DNA of 50,324 nucleotides from Spirochaetales bacterium Spiro_04 (GCA_001604325.1 LVBF01000037.1:1-50324), one strand, 5' to 3'. Positions 35,304-43,471 are shown, numbered from the stretch's first letter. The notes: generated by a model not told the origin, from the sequence alone. Program-made: numbers and translations.

Positions 35304-36350
35304 ATGAAAGATACGAAGAACGGCAGCAAGAGACCGACGATCAAGGATATCGCCCGTGAGAGCGGATATTCGAAGACCGCCGTCTCCTTTGCCTTCAACG
35401 ATCCCAAGCGCATCAGCAAGAAAGCCCGTGACCAGATCCTCAAGACGGCCGAGCAGCTCGGGTACATCCCCGACCCGATGGCCCGGAACTTCAGCCTCCA
35501 GCGCCACCTCTCCATCGGCTTTCTCCTGCCGCAGATGGTGCAGTACTCCTTGCAGAACCCGTATACGCTCCAGGTCATCGCCGGCATCGGGTCGGTCTGT
35601 GAGAAGATGGGCTATACGTTGACCCTCATCCCACCGCTCCACAAATCGCTCTCGCTGGCGGTGCGCAATGCCGCCGTCGACGGCCTGATCACCCTCGGCA
35701 GCCAGATCGATGACGACATCATCACGGTGATGCAGACCCGCCTCCTCCCCTTCGTCATGATCGACGGGCCGTACGATGAGGAGACGAGCAGCGTCAACAT
35801 CGCCGAGGAGGAAGCCGCCTACCACCAGATGAAAACCGTCCTGGACCATGGGCACCGGAGCATCGCCATCATCGGCTTGGCGAGCGCCACCTTCGCCATC
35901 GGCGAGGTGGGCAAGAGCGTCTCCGCCCGACGGATGCTCGGCTACAACCGCGCCCTCGGTGAGGCGGGCTTGACCTTCAGCGACGTGGCCTGCCTCGTCA
36001 GCGAGTGCACGCCCGACGACGGGAGACAGGCGGCGCAGAAAATCCTCGCCCTCCCCTCCCGTCCCACCTGTGTGGTGACGATGAGCGACATCGTCGCCAT
36101 CAGTTGCATCCTCGCCTTCAAGGAGGCGGGCATCCGTGTCCCCCAAGAGATCTCGGTGGTCGGCTTCGACAACATCGATGAGGCGATCACCATCACCCCG
36201 GCCTTGACCACCATCGACCAACCCGCCTTCGAGAAGGGCCGGCTGGGTGCCAAGACCCTCTTCTCGATCATCGATGGGACACAACAGGAGCCGGTGCACC
36301 TCTTGGTCGAGCACCGACTCCTCCTCCGCGATTCGCTCTCCCGGATCTGA
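35304..36350 (+). CDS. LacI-family transcriptional regulator
   Basis: A 348-aa repressor with an N-terminal helix-turn-helix (PTIKDIARESGYSKTAVSFAF, about residues 11-31), a hinge helix region (PDPMARNFSLQ) and a periplasmic-binding-protein-like sensor domain ending VVGFDNIDEAITITPALTTI, typical of sugar-responsive members. I chose the ATG at 35304, with AAGGAT upstream, over a TTG 66 bp earlier. Likely controls itself through the operator in its promoter, and perhaps the sugar ABC transporter at 37.2 kb. Its stop abuts the adk stop in TGATCA. Confidence 0.9.
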   Translation: MKDTKNGSKRPTIKDIARESGYSKTAVSFAFNDPKRISKKARDQILKTAEQLGYIPDPMARNFSLQRHLSIGFLLPQMVQYSLQNPYTLQVIAGIGSVCEKMGYTLTLIPPLHKSLSLAVRNAAVDGLITLGSQIDDDIITVMQTRLLPFVMIDGPYDEETSSVNIAEEEAAYHQMKTVLDHGHRSIAIIGLASATFAIGEVGKSVSARRMLGYNRALGEAGLTFSDVACLVSECTPDDGRQAAQKILALPSRPTCVVTMSDIVAISCILAFKEAGIRVPQEISVVGFDNIDEAITITPALTTIDQPAFEKGRLGAKTLFSIIDGTQQEPVHLLVEHRLLLRDSLSRI

Positions 36351-36980
36351 TCAGGAGTTGAGTGCGTCCCGCATGGCGGCAAAGACCTCCTCGGGGGTCC
36401 CCGAGGCATCGATGTCGAGCAGCAGGCCACGACTGCGGTAGTACTCGATCAAGGGGTAGGTCTGCCGCTGATAGACCTCGAGGCGGTTGTGGATCGCCTC
36501 AGGACGGTCGTCATCACGCTGGATCAACAGCTCGCCGGTCTCATCATCAAACCCATCACGCTTGGGTGGGTTGTAGAGGAGGTGGTAGATCTTCCCGGTG
36601 GATTTGCAGACCCGCCGACCCGAGAGGCGGGTGATGATCACCTCCTCCTCAAGGGCGAAGTTCAACACGGCATCCAGGGCGGTCAACTCCTTCAGGGCAT
36701 CGGCCTGGGCGATGGTGCGGGGAAAGCCGTCCAGGATGAAGCCCGCCTGGGCGTCCGCTTCGCCGAGGCGGAGGCGTACCATCTCGACGGTGATGTCATC
36801 GCTGACCAAGTCCCCTCTGCCGAGGATCGCCTCCACCTGGAGGCCGAGGGGGGTGTGCTGCTTGATGTGGGAGCGGAAGAGCTCTCCCGTGGAGATATGG
36901 GGAATGTGAAAATACTCTTTCGCCAGAGCCGCAATCGTACCTTTACCGGCCCCCGGAGGGCCGAGGAACACCAACTTCAT
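36351..36980 (-). CDS. adk: Adenylate kinase
   Basis: It converts AMP and ATP to two ADP. The 209-aa protein has the P-loop FLGPPGAGKGT, the AMP-binding STGELFRSHI, GFILDGFPRT, and a long LID region (about 122-160) with QRDDDRPEAI. Only one cysteine (RRVCKSTG) remains of the four-residue zinc site seen in Gram-positive enzymes, so the LID is probably zinc-free. The ATG at 36980 has GAGG upstream; the upstream 42 bp in frame is rejected. Confidence 0.96.
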   Translation of the reverse strand: MKLVFLGPPGAGKGTIAALAKEYFHIPHISTGELFRSHIKQHTPLGLQVEAILGRGDLVSDDITVEMVRLRLGEADAQAGFILDGFPRTIAQADALKELTALDAVLNFALEEEVIITRLSGRRVCKSTGKIYHLLYNPPKRDGFDDETGELLIQRDDDRPEAIHNRLEVYQRQTYPLIEYYRSRGLLLDIDASGTPEEVFAAMRDALNS

Positions 36981-37066
36981 CGCTGTCACCTCTTCTTCAA
37001 ACGTTGCTGGACATTCTATCACAAAGCGACAATCGTTTCAGCCGTTTGGGAGAAATAGTCGTTGGA

Positions 37067-37160
37067 TGTCCCGATATCTCCCCCCCTTCCGCTCCCTCAG
37101 CCACGATTCTTCGGTATTGTCCCGATTTCTTCCTGCCGAAGGGAGAATCGGTGCTATACT
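37067..37160 (+). promoter_or_regulatory. Control region of the sugar ABC operon with repeated elements
   Basis: A -10 TATACT lies at 37155-37160, but no good -35 is present (CCTGCC at the expected place). Upstream, TGTCCCGATATCTCCC (37067-37082) and TGTCCCGATTTCTTCC (37118-37133) are 14/16 identical direct repeats 51 bp apart. A partial inverted copy GGGAGAATCGG sits at 37141-37151 between -35 and -10. This suggests control by a dedicated DNA-binding protein, possibly an activator. Confidence 0.5.
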
Positions 37161-37193
37161 GAAACCATCAAACACAATAAGGAGTGTGAAATC

Positions 37194-38423
37194 ATGAAGC
37201 GATTGAATGTTATCCTCTCCGTGCTGATGCTCGTTTGTGTATTGCTCCCCATTGCAGCACAAGGAACCAAGGCCTCCGTAGGCGAGGTCTCACTCACCAT
37301 GGGTTCGTGGCGAACCGATGATGTGGAACAGATGAACCGGCTCTTGGCCGAGTACAAGAAGGTCGCCCCCACCGTGACCATCAAGTTCCAGCCGACCAAC
37401 CCGCCGGATTACAATGCGACGCTCCGTCTCCAGCTGGACAGCAACACCGGCCCCGACCTGATGTATGCCCGCTCCTACGCCGCTGGCCAAGAGCTCTTCA
37501 AGGCAGGCTACTTCGCCGACTGCACCGACATTCCCGGCCTGATGCAGAACTTCACCGCCAGCAACCTCGCCCCGTGGCAGATGGAGGACGGGAAGATGTT
37601 CGCCGTCCCCTTCGCCGCCGTCAGCCATGCCGTCTACTACAACAAGGACATCCTCAAGAAGGAGGGGCTCTCGGTTCCTCAGAGTTGGGAGGACTTCCTC
37701 TCCCTGCTCAAGACCTTGAAGAGCCGCGGCTACACGCCACTGGCCAACGGCCTGGCCGATGAGTGGGATATCCTTGAGACCTTCTTCCTCGGTTTGCTGC
37801 CCAACTACATCGGTGGCGCCGACCAGCGGGTGCGCTACGAGAGCGGGGAATTGAAGATCAACGACGCCGCTTTCGTCGCGGCCTACCAGGCGATGGCCGA
37901 TGCCGCCCCGTACTGCCCCAACGGCTTCGAGTCGGTGACCTACAACGACAGCCAGGTGCTCTTCGCCAGCCAGAAGGCGGTGATGTTCGTCGATGGTTCG
38001 TGGACCGCCGAGGTCTACAAGGATGCCCCCTTCGATTGGGGTCTCTTCGCCATCCCGGCCCCCCGTGGCAAGCAGACGGCGATCTGCTTCCATCCCGACA
38101 TGGCCATCACGATGAACCGGGCCACGACGCATCCGGATGAGGCCAAGGCGTTCCTCACCTGGCTCTGCACCCGGGAGGGAGCGACCAAGGCGAGTCAGAA
38201 CCTGCCGGTCGGATACTTCCCGATGATCAACTTCCCCATCACGTTGGAGGATGTCCACGCCAACGAGTTCCTCGCCCTCAACACCGGCAAGCAGACCGAC
38301 GCTCGCTTCGTCTGGCCGGCGTTGATGGACCTCTACGCCCCGATGAACCAAGCGGTCATCAAGGTGATGAAGGGACAGTTGACAGCGAAGCAGGCCGCCG
38401 ACTCGGTCGCCGCGGTCTTCTGA
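37194..38423 (+). CDS. Sugar ABC transporter substrate-binding protein (family 1)
   Basis: A 409-aa periplasmic binding protein. A signal peptide (MKRLNVILSVLMLVCVLLP, cleavage near AAQG) has no clear lipobox at the cleavage site. The mature part has MNRLLAEYKKVAPTVTIKFQ, GPDLMYARSYAAGQELF and YYNKDILKKEGLSVPQSWEDF, typical of family 1 oligosaccharide or sugar-polyol binders. AAGGAG precedes the ATG. It starts a three-gene transporter operon; a hairpin directly follows and probably favours high expression of this gene. The sugar is unknown. Confidence 0.9.
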   Translation: MKRLNVILSVLMLVCVLLPIAAQGTKASVGEVSLTMGSWRTDDVEQMNRLLAEYKKVAPTVTIKFQPTNPPDYNATLRLQLDSNTGPDLMYARSYAAGQELFKAGYFADCTDIPGLMQNFTASNLAPWQMEDGKMFAVPFAAVSHAVYYNKDILKKEGLSVPQSWEDFLSLLKTLKSRGYTPLANGLADEWDILETFFLGLLPNYIGGADQRVRYESGELKINDAAFVAAYQAMADAAPYCPNGFESVTYNDSQVLFASQKAVMFVDGSWTAEVYKDAPFDWGLFAIPAPRGKQTAICFHPDMAITMNRATTHPDEAKAFLTWLCTREGATKASQNLPVGYFPMINFPITLEDVHANEFLALNTGKQTDARFVWPALMDLYAPMNQAVIKVMKGQLTAKQAADSVAAVF

Positions 38424-38437
38424 TCCATACTATCGAC

Positions 38438-38464
38438 ATCCCGGGCTTCGGCCCGGGATCTTTT
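38438..38464 (+). terminator. Attenuating hairpin between the binding protein and permease genes
   Basis: ATCCCGGGC-TTCG-GCCCGGGAT is a perfect 9-bp stem closed by a C(UUCG)G tetraloop, followed by CTTTT (38460-38464). Such an intra-operon partial terminator usually yields more binding-protein mRNA than permease mRNA. Confidence 0.8.
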
Positions 38465-38475
38465 GAGGGGATTCC

Positions 38476-39387
38476 ATGCAGAAGAAATCCGCATCACTGT
38501 CCTCATGGTTGCCATACCTCTTGCCGGCCCTGCTGATCTATACGATCTTCATGGCCTTCCCGCTCATCGACAGCCTCCGCCTCAGCCTCTACAGCGGCAA
38601 TACGATGCAGAGCCGCGCCTTCGTCGGCTTTGAAAACTTCGCCCGCCTCTTCGGCGATGAGCGCATCAGCGTCCGCTATTGGGGGGCCTTCTCCAACACC
38701 TGGGTCTTCTTCGCCATCCACATGGTGGTGCAGAACGGGCTCGGCATCCTCTTCGCCGTCCTGCTCACCGCCGAGACGATGAAGGGTCGCCACCTCTACC
38801 AGACCATCATCTTCATCCCCACCACCTTCGCGGTGCTGGTCACCGGCTATCTCTGGAAGCTGATGCTCAACCCGGTGTGGAGCGGGGACTTCTTCGTCTC
38901 CATCGGCCTCCCCTTCCTCAAGTACCCCTGGCTCGGCGACACCAAGACCGCCCTGCCCATCGTCGCCCTCGTCTCCTGCTGGCAGTGGATGGGCATCCCC
39001 ACGATGATGTTCGTCGCCGCGTTGCGCAACATCAGCGTCGAGCTGCTGGAGGCCAGCCACCTGGAGGGAGCCAACGGTTGGCAGGTCTTCCTCCACATCA
39101 AGTTGCCGTTGATCAAGCCGGTGGTGGGCATCATCTCGGTGCTGACCTTCGTCAACAACTTCAATGCCTTCGACATCGTCTTCGCCATGGAGAACGTCAA
39201 CGGGGCGCCCGAGTACTCCACCGACCTCATCGGCACGCTCTTCTACCGCTACGGCATCGCGGGCCAGCACCCCATCGGCATCCCTGATTCCGGCCTCGGG
39301 GCGGCGATCGCGACCATCACGTTCTTCCTCCTCCTGATCATCGTCGTACCGACGCTTCGGGCGACCCAAAGAGGAGACGGCCAATGA
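38476..39387 (+). CDS. Sugar ABC transporter permease (MalF/UgpA type)
   Basis: A 303-aa inner-membrane permease with six predicted segments and the cytoplasmic EAA loop ELLEASHLEGANGWQVFLHIKLP (about 194-216), which docks an ATPase. It opens with the LPYLLPALLIYTIFMAFPL segment common to this family. It overlaps the next permease gene by 4 bp. No ATP-binding protein is encoded nearby, so the system probably shares a multitask ATPase of MsmK/UgpC type encoded elsewhere. Confidence 0.92.
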   Translation: MQKKSASLSSWLPYLLPALLIYTIFMAFPLIDSLRLSLYSGNTMQSRAFVGFENFARLFGDERISVRYWGAFSNTWVFFAIHMVVQNGLGILFAVLLTAETMKGRHLYQTIIFIPTTFAVLVTGYLWKLMLNPVWSGDFFVSIGLPFLKYPWLGDTKTALPIVALVSCWQWMGIPTMMFVAALRNISVELLEASHLEGANGWQVFLHIKLPLIKPVVGIISVLTFVNNFNAFDIVFAMENVNGAPEYSTDLIGTLFYRYGIAGQHPIGIPDSGLGAAIATITFFLLLIIVVPTLRATQRGDGQ

Positions 39388-40220
39388 CCACATCACTGAA
39401 ACGCCAACGCATGCACCTCGGCGGCCACCTGATCCTCATCCTCTGGTGCTTTGTGGTGATCTTCCCCATCTGGACGCTGATCATCAACAGCTTCAAGACC
39501 AGGCTGACCATCTACGAGAACCCCTTCTGGATCCCCACGGTGTGGAACTTCTCCAACTACAGCACCGTCATCCGCGACGGGGACTTCCTCACCTACTTCA
39601 AGAACAGCTTCGTGGTGGTGGTCTTCTCCCTCGTCGCCGTCGTCCTCTTGGCGAGCCTCGCCTCGTATGCGCTGGCACGCTGGAGGGGAAAGCTCTCCAC
39701 CTTCATCTACTTCTACTTCATCGCCGGCATGATGCTGCCGATCAAGATCGCGTCGATCAGGCTGTTGGAGATCACCCGCACCCTCGGTCTGCTCAACACC
39801 ATCTACTCCCTGCCGCCGATCTACATCGCCATGGGGCTGCCGGTGGGGATCTTCATCCTCACCACCTTCATCCGCGAGCTGCCCGAGGAGCTCTTCGAGG
39901 CAGCCCTCATCGACGGGGCGACGAAGCGACGAATCTACTATCTGGTCGTCCTGCCGCTCATCCGTCCGGCGGTGGCCAGCGTGGCCATCTACAACCTCAT
40001 CCCGTTCTGGAACGACCTCTGGTTCCCCCTGATCTTCATCAACCGCGAGGACCAGAAGACCCTGCTTTTGGGGGTGACCCGCCTCTTCGGCCAATACCAG
40101 ACCGACTGGTCAAAAGTGCTCGCCGTATTGACGCTGAGCGCCATCCCGGTCCTCGCCCTCTACCTGGCGATGAGCAGCCAGTTCATCAAGGGGGTGACCG
40201 CGGGGTCGGTGAAGGGGTGA
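39384..40220 (+). CDS. Sugar ABC transporter permease (MalG/UgpE type)
   Basis: A 278-aa partner permease, with six predicted membrane segments and the EAA loop ELFEAALIDGATKRRIYY (about 173-190). The ending QFIKGVTAGSVKG is typical of the CUT1 family. Its ATGA overlaps the preceding stop. The operon ends here, followed by an inverted repeat and the promoter of the next gene. Confidence 0.92.
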   Translation: MTTSLKRQRMHLGGHLILILWCFVVIFPIWTLIINSFKTRLTIYENPFWIPTVWNFSNYSTVIRDGDFLTYFKNSFVVVVFSLVAVVLLASLASYALARWRGKLSTFIYFYFIAGMMLPIKIASIRLLEITRTLGLLNTIYSLPPIYIAMGLPVGIFILTTFIRELPEELFEAALIDGATKRRIYYLVVLPLIRPAVASVAIYNLIPFWNDLWFPLIFINREDQKTLLLGVTRLFGQYQTDWSKVLAVLTLSAIPVLALYLAMSSQFIKGVTAGSVKG

Positions 40221-40221
40221 T

Positions 40222-40255
40222 GGGTGTTGTAATACACCCGTCCTTGGGGTAAAAT
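40222..40255 (+). promoter_or_regulatory. Promoter of the uracil phosphoribosyltransferase gene with overlapping palindrome
   Basis: TTGTAA (40227-40232), a 17-bp spacer and TAAAAT (40250-40255). A perfect inverted repeat GGGTGT-N6-ACACCC (40222-40239) covers the -35 box. It is also 2 bp after the permease stop, so it may be an operator, a weak terminator for the sugar operon, or both. Confidence 0.6.
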
Positions 40256-40282
40256 CGCACTGATCACATCCAAGGAGTATCC

Positions 40283-41347
40283 ATGAACAAAATCATCCTG
40301 CACGCAACGGACCTTGACGGCTATCTCAAGGATTCCGACAAGGAGATTCTTGCCCAGGTCGATGCGCTCTACCGCGCGTATCTGGACGACTGCAAACGCC
40401 TCGACAACGCCCATGAAGAGGCAGCACGTGAAGAGGCACACCGTGCGCTCACCGAAGGGGCGACTGAAATCGGGCACTACCTGAAGAACCTCATGGTCGA
40501 CGAGCCGGCCATCCATGTCTACTCCTTCGAGACCCCGCGCGAGCAGCATGCCCAGGCAAGCCGCCTCATCGCCAAGCTGCGCAACCCATCCACCGGCCAT
40601 GAGGAGTTCCTCTACTATATCCAGCGCGCCTACGAGCTGCTCTTCGGCCACGTCTACGCCGACGCGGCGCTGCCGACCAAACGCTCGATCATCACCCCTA
40701 CCCCGGTCGATGTGCCGGTGCAGAACTATGCGGTCCACCGCATCCCCGATGTGGACAGCCAGATCCACAACAGCGTGATGTGCGTCATGCTGCGCGGCGC
40801 CCTGCTGCCGTCGATGATCCTCAGCAAGGAGATCCAGGAGTACAGCTCCGACGGCTTCGTCACCCCCTTCGCCCTCTTCAAGATCAAGCGGGACGACTCC
40901 AAGAAGGAAGCGAACATGGACTACATCCTCGATCTGGACAAGTCCTACTTCAACCTTGCCTCGCTCGACGGGAAGGACCTGATCTTCGCCGACCCGATGA
41001 ACGCCACCGGCGGCTCGCTGGTGACCATCGTCAAGTACCTCAAGGACCACGGCATCAAACCCAAGAGCGTGAAGTTCATCAACGTCATCAGCGCATTGAA
41101 GGGGTCGCTCAGGATCGTGCGCGCCATCGAGGGAGCGGAGGTCTACACCCTCTGGATGGACCCGGTGCTCAACGAGGCCGCCTACATCCTCCCCGGCCTC
41201 GGCGACGCCGGCGACCGCCTCAACGGAAAGGACCGTGAGGAGAACCCCCGCAACATCATCCAATTGATCGCCGACTACGGCTCGACCATCACCAATCTCT
41301 ATCGCAGCCAGGTGCGCGAGATTGAGAAGACCGTGTTGGAGGCGTGA
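40283..41347 (+). CDS. upp: Uracil phosphoribosyltransferase with N-terminal extension
   Basis: It makes UMP from uracil and PRPP. The C-terminal part (about 140-330) carries the family motifs: MLRGALLPSM, the PRPP loop DPMNATGGSLV (about 235-245) and the uracil-binding NEAAYILPGLGDAGDRL (about 297-313). At 354 aa it is about 145 residues longer than standard UPRTs (around 208 aa). The extra N-terminal 135 residues are mainly helical and charged, and I do not recognise them. AAGGAG precedes the ATG. It is probably coupled to the lipoprotein gene by a TGATG overlap. Confidence 0.88.
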   Translation: MNKIILHATDLDGYLKDSDKEILAQVDALYRAYLDDCKRLDNAHEEAAREEAHRALTEGATEIGHYLKNLMVDEPAIHVYSFETPREQHAQASRLIAKLRNPSTGHEEFLYYIQRAYELLFGHVYADAALPTKRSIITPTPVDVPVQNYAVHRIPDVDSQIHNSVMCVMLRGALLPSMILSKEIQEYSSDGFVTPFALFKIKRDDSKKEANMDYILDLDKSYFNLASLDGKDLIFADPMNATGGSLVTIVKYLKDHGIKPKSVKFINVISALKGSLRIVRAIEGAEVYTLWMDPVLNEAAYILPGLGDAGDRLNGKDREENPRNIIQLIADYGSTITNLYRSQVREIEKTVLEA

Positions 41348-41907
41348 TGAAACGGTACCTGCTGCCGCCCCTGCTCCTCTTGATGCTGTTGGCATCAGGG
41401 TGTGCATCGACGCAGCAGGGCCAGGCCATCCAACGCGCCGACCGCCTGCTCGCCGAAGGAAACGCCCTTGAGGCATCACGCCTCTACGCCACTGCGGCCG
41501 CAAAGCATCCAAAGGACGCCAAGCTCTCCTACAACCACCTCTATGCCCTCTTTTTGGCCGAGGAGTATGAGGCGGCGGCCACGGGAGGGGAGGCCGCCTT
41601 CGCCCGCTTCCCCTCCAACCTGGAGTTCTTGCGCATCCAGGCGCGGGCCCTCTCACAGGGTGGGGAAAGAGCGCGTTCTGAAGAGGTGTGGAGAACCCTC
41701 TTCGCCCTGGACCGGGGCGACCACAGTCTGAAGGCCCAGGTGATGGAGGAGGCGTACCAAGGGGGGCAACTCGCGTTCGCCGAGGAGCTGGCCAAGGAGT
41801 TGGTGTCTGTCCCCTCCCAGGAGCAGCAGGCGCTCACCCTCCTCTCAGCGCTCCATGAGGGCAGCTGGTACGAGGCGGCGCTCGCCTACCTCACCCACCA
41901 AGATTGA
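41347..41907 (+). CDS. Lipoprotein with TPR-like repeats
   Basis: A 186-aa exported lipoprotein: signal peptide MKRYLLPPLLLLMLLASGC with lipobox LASGC (cysteine at about 19). The mature part is helical with TPR-like units (ADRLLAEGNALEASRLYATA; HLYALFLAEEYEAAATGG; AFAEELAKELVSV). TPR lipoproteins often scaffold envelope complexes; none can be named here. The ATG at 41347 overlaps the upp stop. Its end overlaps the chromate-transporter gene by 17 bp on the opposite strand. Confidence 0.75.
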   Translation: MKRYLLPPLLLLMLLASGCASTQQGQAIQRADRLLAEGNALEASRLYATAAAKHPKDAKLSYNHLYALFLAEEYEAAATGGEAAFARFPSNLEFLRIQARALSQGGERARSEEVWRTLFALDRGDHSLKAQVMEEAYQGGQLAFAEELAKELVSVPSQEQQALTLLSALHEGSWYEAALAYLTHQD

Positions 41908-42433
41908 AGAGGATGCCCGCCCCCGCCCCGAGGGCGATCCAGACGAGCGGGTGGACTTTCTTGAAGCGCAGCACCAACACGACGAAGAGGGCGAACGCAA
42001 TGCTCGCGGGGAGATTGAGGGAGCCCGCACTCCACACAACGATGGAGAGGAGGCGCAGGCCCGCGAAGGTGATGAGGCCGACGACGGTGGGCCTGAGGGC
42101 CCAGAAGGCGTCGCCGACGTACTGGTTCTTATCGAAGTTTTCCAAAAAGCGGGCGATGAGGATGATGATCACACTCGGGGTGACCTCACCCACCGTCGCG
42201 ACCAAGCCGCCGAAGAGGCCGGCTGCATGGTAGCCGGCGTACGTGGCCATGTTGATGCCGAGCGGCCCCGGGGTCGATTCACTGATGGCCACCATGTCGG
42301 CGATCTGGGCGGCGGTGAGCCACTGGGGGTGCGTCTCGGCCAGCTTGTAGAGGAACGGGAGCGTGGCGAGCCCTCCCCCGATGGAGAAGAGCCCGATCTT
42401 GAAGAACTCCCAGAAGAGGGCGAGAAAGATCAT
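41891..42433 (-). CDS. Chromate-transporter (CHR) family half-protein, second gene
   Basis: A 180-aa membrane protein of the short CHR type, of which two are made from adjacent genes. It has FFKIGLFSIGGGLATLPFL (about 10-28), SESTPGPLGINMATYAG and VGEVTPSVIIILIARFL, with about five to six membrane segments. The ATG overlaps the stop of the first half by 4 bp. The family includes chromate exporters, but the natural substrate of short CHR pairs is largely unknown. Confidence 0.88.
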   Translation of the reverse strand: MIFLALFWEFFKIGLFSIGGGLATLPFLYKLAETHPQWLTAAQIADMVAISESTPGPLGINMATYAGYHAAGLFGGLVATVGEVTPSVIIILIARFLENFDKNQYVGDAFWALRPTVVGLITFAGLRLLSIVVWSAGSLNLPASIAFALFVVLVLRFKKVHPLVWIALGAGAGILFNLGG

Positions 42434-42978
42434 GTGGAGCTCCTCCGTTTCGTCCAGCCGACGAGCAGGCCACAGAGGATGGCCAGGACCACGATGGCGA
42501 TCGGCGAAACGCCGAGGAAAAACGTCAATGCGGTAGATGCGATGTAGAGGAGGATGGAGGGCAGGTCGACCACGCTCTTCTTCGCCAGCGTGATGATCGA
42601 CTGGACGATGAGGGCGCACACGGCGATGCGGATGCCCCCGAAGGCACGCGCCACCCACACTGAATCCTTCACCTGCGTCAAGACGGACGCCAACAGCGTG
42701 ATGATCACGACACTGGGGGTAATCTCCCCCAAGGTGGCCACGATGGCGCCGAGGACGCCGCGCTTGCGGTAGCCGATCATCGTGGCGGTGTTCACTGCGA
42801 TGATGCCCGGGGTGCACTGCCCGATGGCGTAGATGTCGAGCACCTCCTCGATCGTCGCCCACCCGTGCTTGTCGATGACCTCCCGCTGCAGCATCGGCAG
42901 CATCGCGTAGCCTCCACCGAAGGTCAGTCCCCCGATCTTGAAGAATGCGATATAGAGATCGATCAAACGTACCTTCAT
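42430..42978 (-). CDS. Chromate-transporter (CHR) family half-protein, first gene
   Basis: A 182-aa membrane protein with FFKIGGLTFGGGYAMLPML (about 12-30), QCTPGIIAVNTATMIGY and LGEITPSVVIITLLASVL. It is the homologous partner of the next gene; together they correspond to one full-length ChrA. It overlaps the rnhA stop by 4 bp, so the three genes form one transcript starting at the rnhA promoter. Confidence 0.88.
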   Translation of the reverse strand: MKVRLIDLYIAFFKIGGLTFGGGYAMLPMLQREVIDKHGWATIEEVLDIYAIGQCTPGIIAVNTATMIGYRKRGVLGAIVATLGEITPSVVIITLLASVLTQVKDSVWVARAFGGIRIAVCALIVQSIITLAKKSVVDLPSILLYIASTALTFFLGVSPIAIVVLAILCGLLVGWTKRRSST

Positions 42979-43424
42979 CGAATGCTCTCCATCGCCGCTT
43001 TGACCAGGAGATCGCAGCGTTCATTGCCCTCGATGCCGGCGTGTCCCTTGACCCAATGCCAGTTCACGGGAAGCGAAGAGGCCAACGCGTCGAGGGCGAG
43101 CCAGTACTCCTTGTTCTTCACCGGGTCCTTGGCGGCCGTCCTCCAGCCATTGGCCTTCCATTTGTGGATCCAGCTGGTGATGCCGTTCTTCACGTACTGG
43201 CTGTCCGTGTAGAGGTCGATCCGCACTGAACCGAGCTCTTGTGCGGCCTTCAGCGCCTCGATGACGGCGGTGAGCTCCATGCGGTTGTTGGTCGTGTCGT
43301 GCTCACTACCGCTGGACTCCTTGGAAAACACCCCATCGGCGGAGAGGACATACGCCCATCCGCCGGGGCCTGGATTGCCGAGGCACCCCCCGTCGGTATA
43401 GATGGTGATCGCTTGGTAAGACAT
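42975..43424 (-). CDS. rnhA: Ribonuclease HI
   Basis: It removes RNA from RNA-DNA hybrids. The 149-aa protein has the complete active site D11, E50, D74 and D138, with H128, in IYTDGGCLGNPGPGG, NRMELTAVIEAL, YTDSQYV and WVKGHAGIEGNERCD. I chose the ATG at 43424, which gives the normal family start; the open frame runs 267 bp further but crosses both promoters and the riboswitch. TACTAT lies six bases before the ATG, so the transcript is probably leaderless. Confidence 0.96.
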   Translation of the reverse strand: MSYQAITIYTDGGCLGNPGPGGWAYVLSADGVFSKESSGSEHDTTNNRMELTAVIEALKAAQELGSVRIDLYTDSQYVKNGITSWIHKWKANGWRTAAKDPVKNKEYWLALDALASSLPVNWHWVKGHAGIEGNERCDLLVKAAMESIR

Positions 43425-43430
43425 GGCCCG

Positions 43431-43459
43431 ATAGTACCCAAACTTGGCTCCTCTTGCAA
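43431..43459 (-). promoter_or_regulatory. Leaderless-type promoter of rnhA
   Basis: On the minus strand TTGCAA (43454-43459), a 17-bp spacer, TACTAT (43431-43436), then CGGGCC and ATG. It is back to back with the riboswitch promoter, 12 bp between the two -35 boxes. Confidence 0.68.
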
Positions 43460-43471
43460 CCTCATCGTACC

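Noticed and set aside
37290-38351. A 353-codon minus-strand frame opposite the sugar-binding protein
   Set aside because: Shadow frame; the plus strand has a signal peptide, ribosome site and family motifs.
40160-41656. A 498-codon minus-strand frame opposite upp
   Set aside because: It is antisense to the conserved uracil phosphoribosyltransferase motifs and the lipoprotein signal sequence, with low-complexity Asp/Val/Gly composition.
41891-42978. A frameshifted single chrA gene
   Set aside because: Two complete half-length CHR proteins with their own start and a 4-bp overlap match the known short two-gene type.
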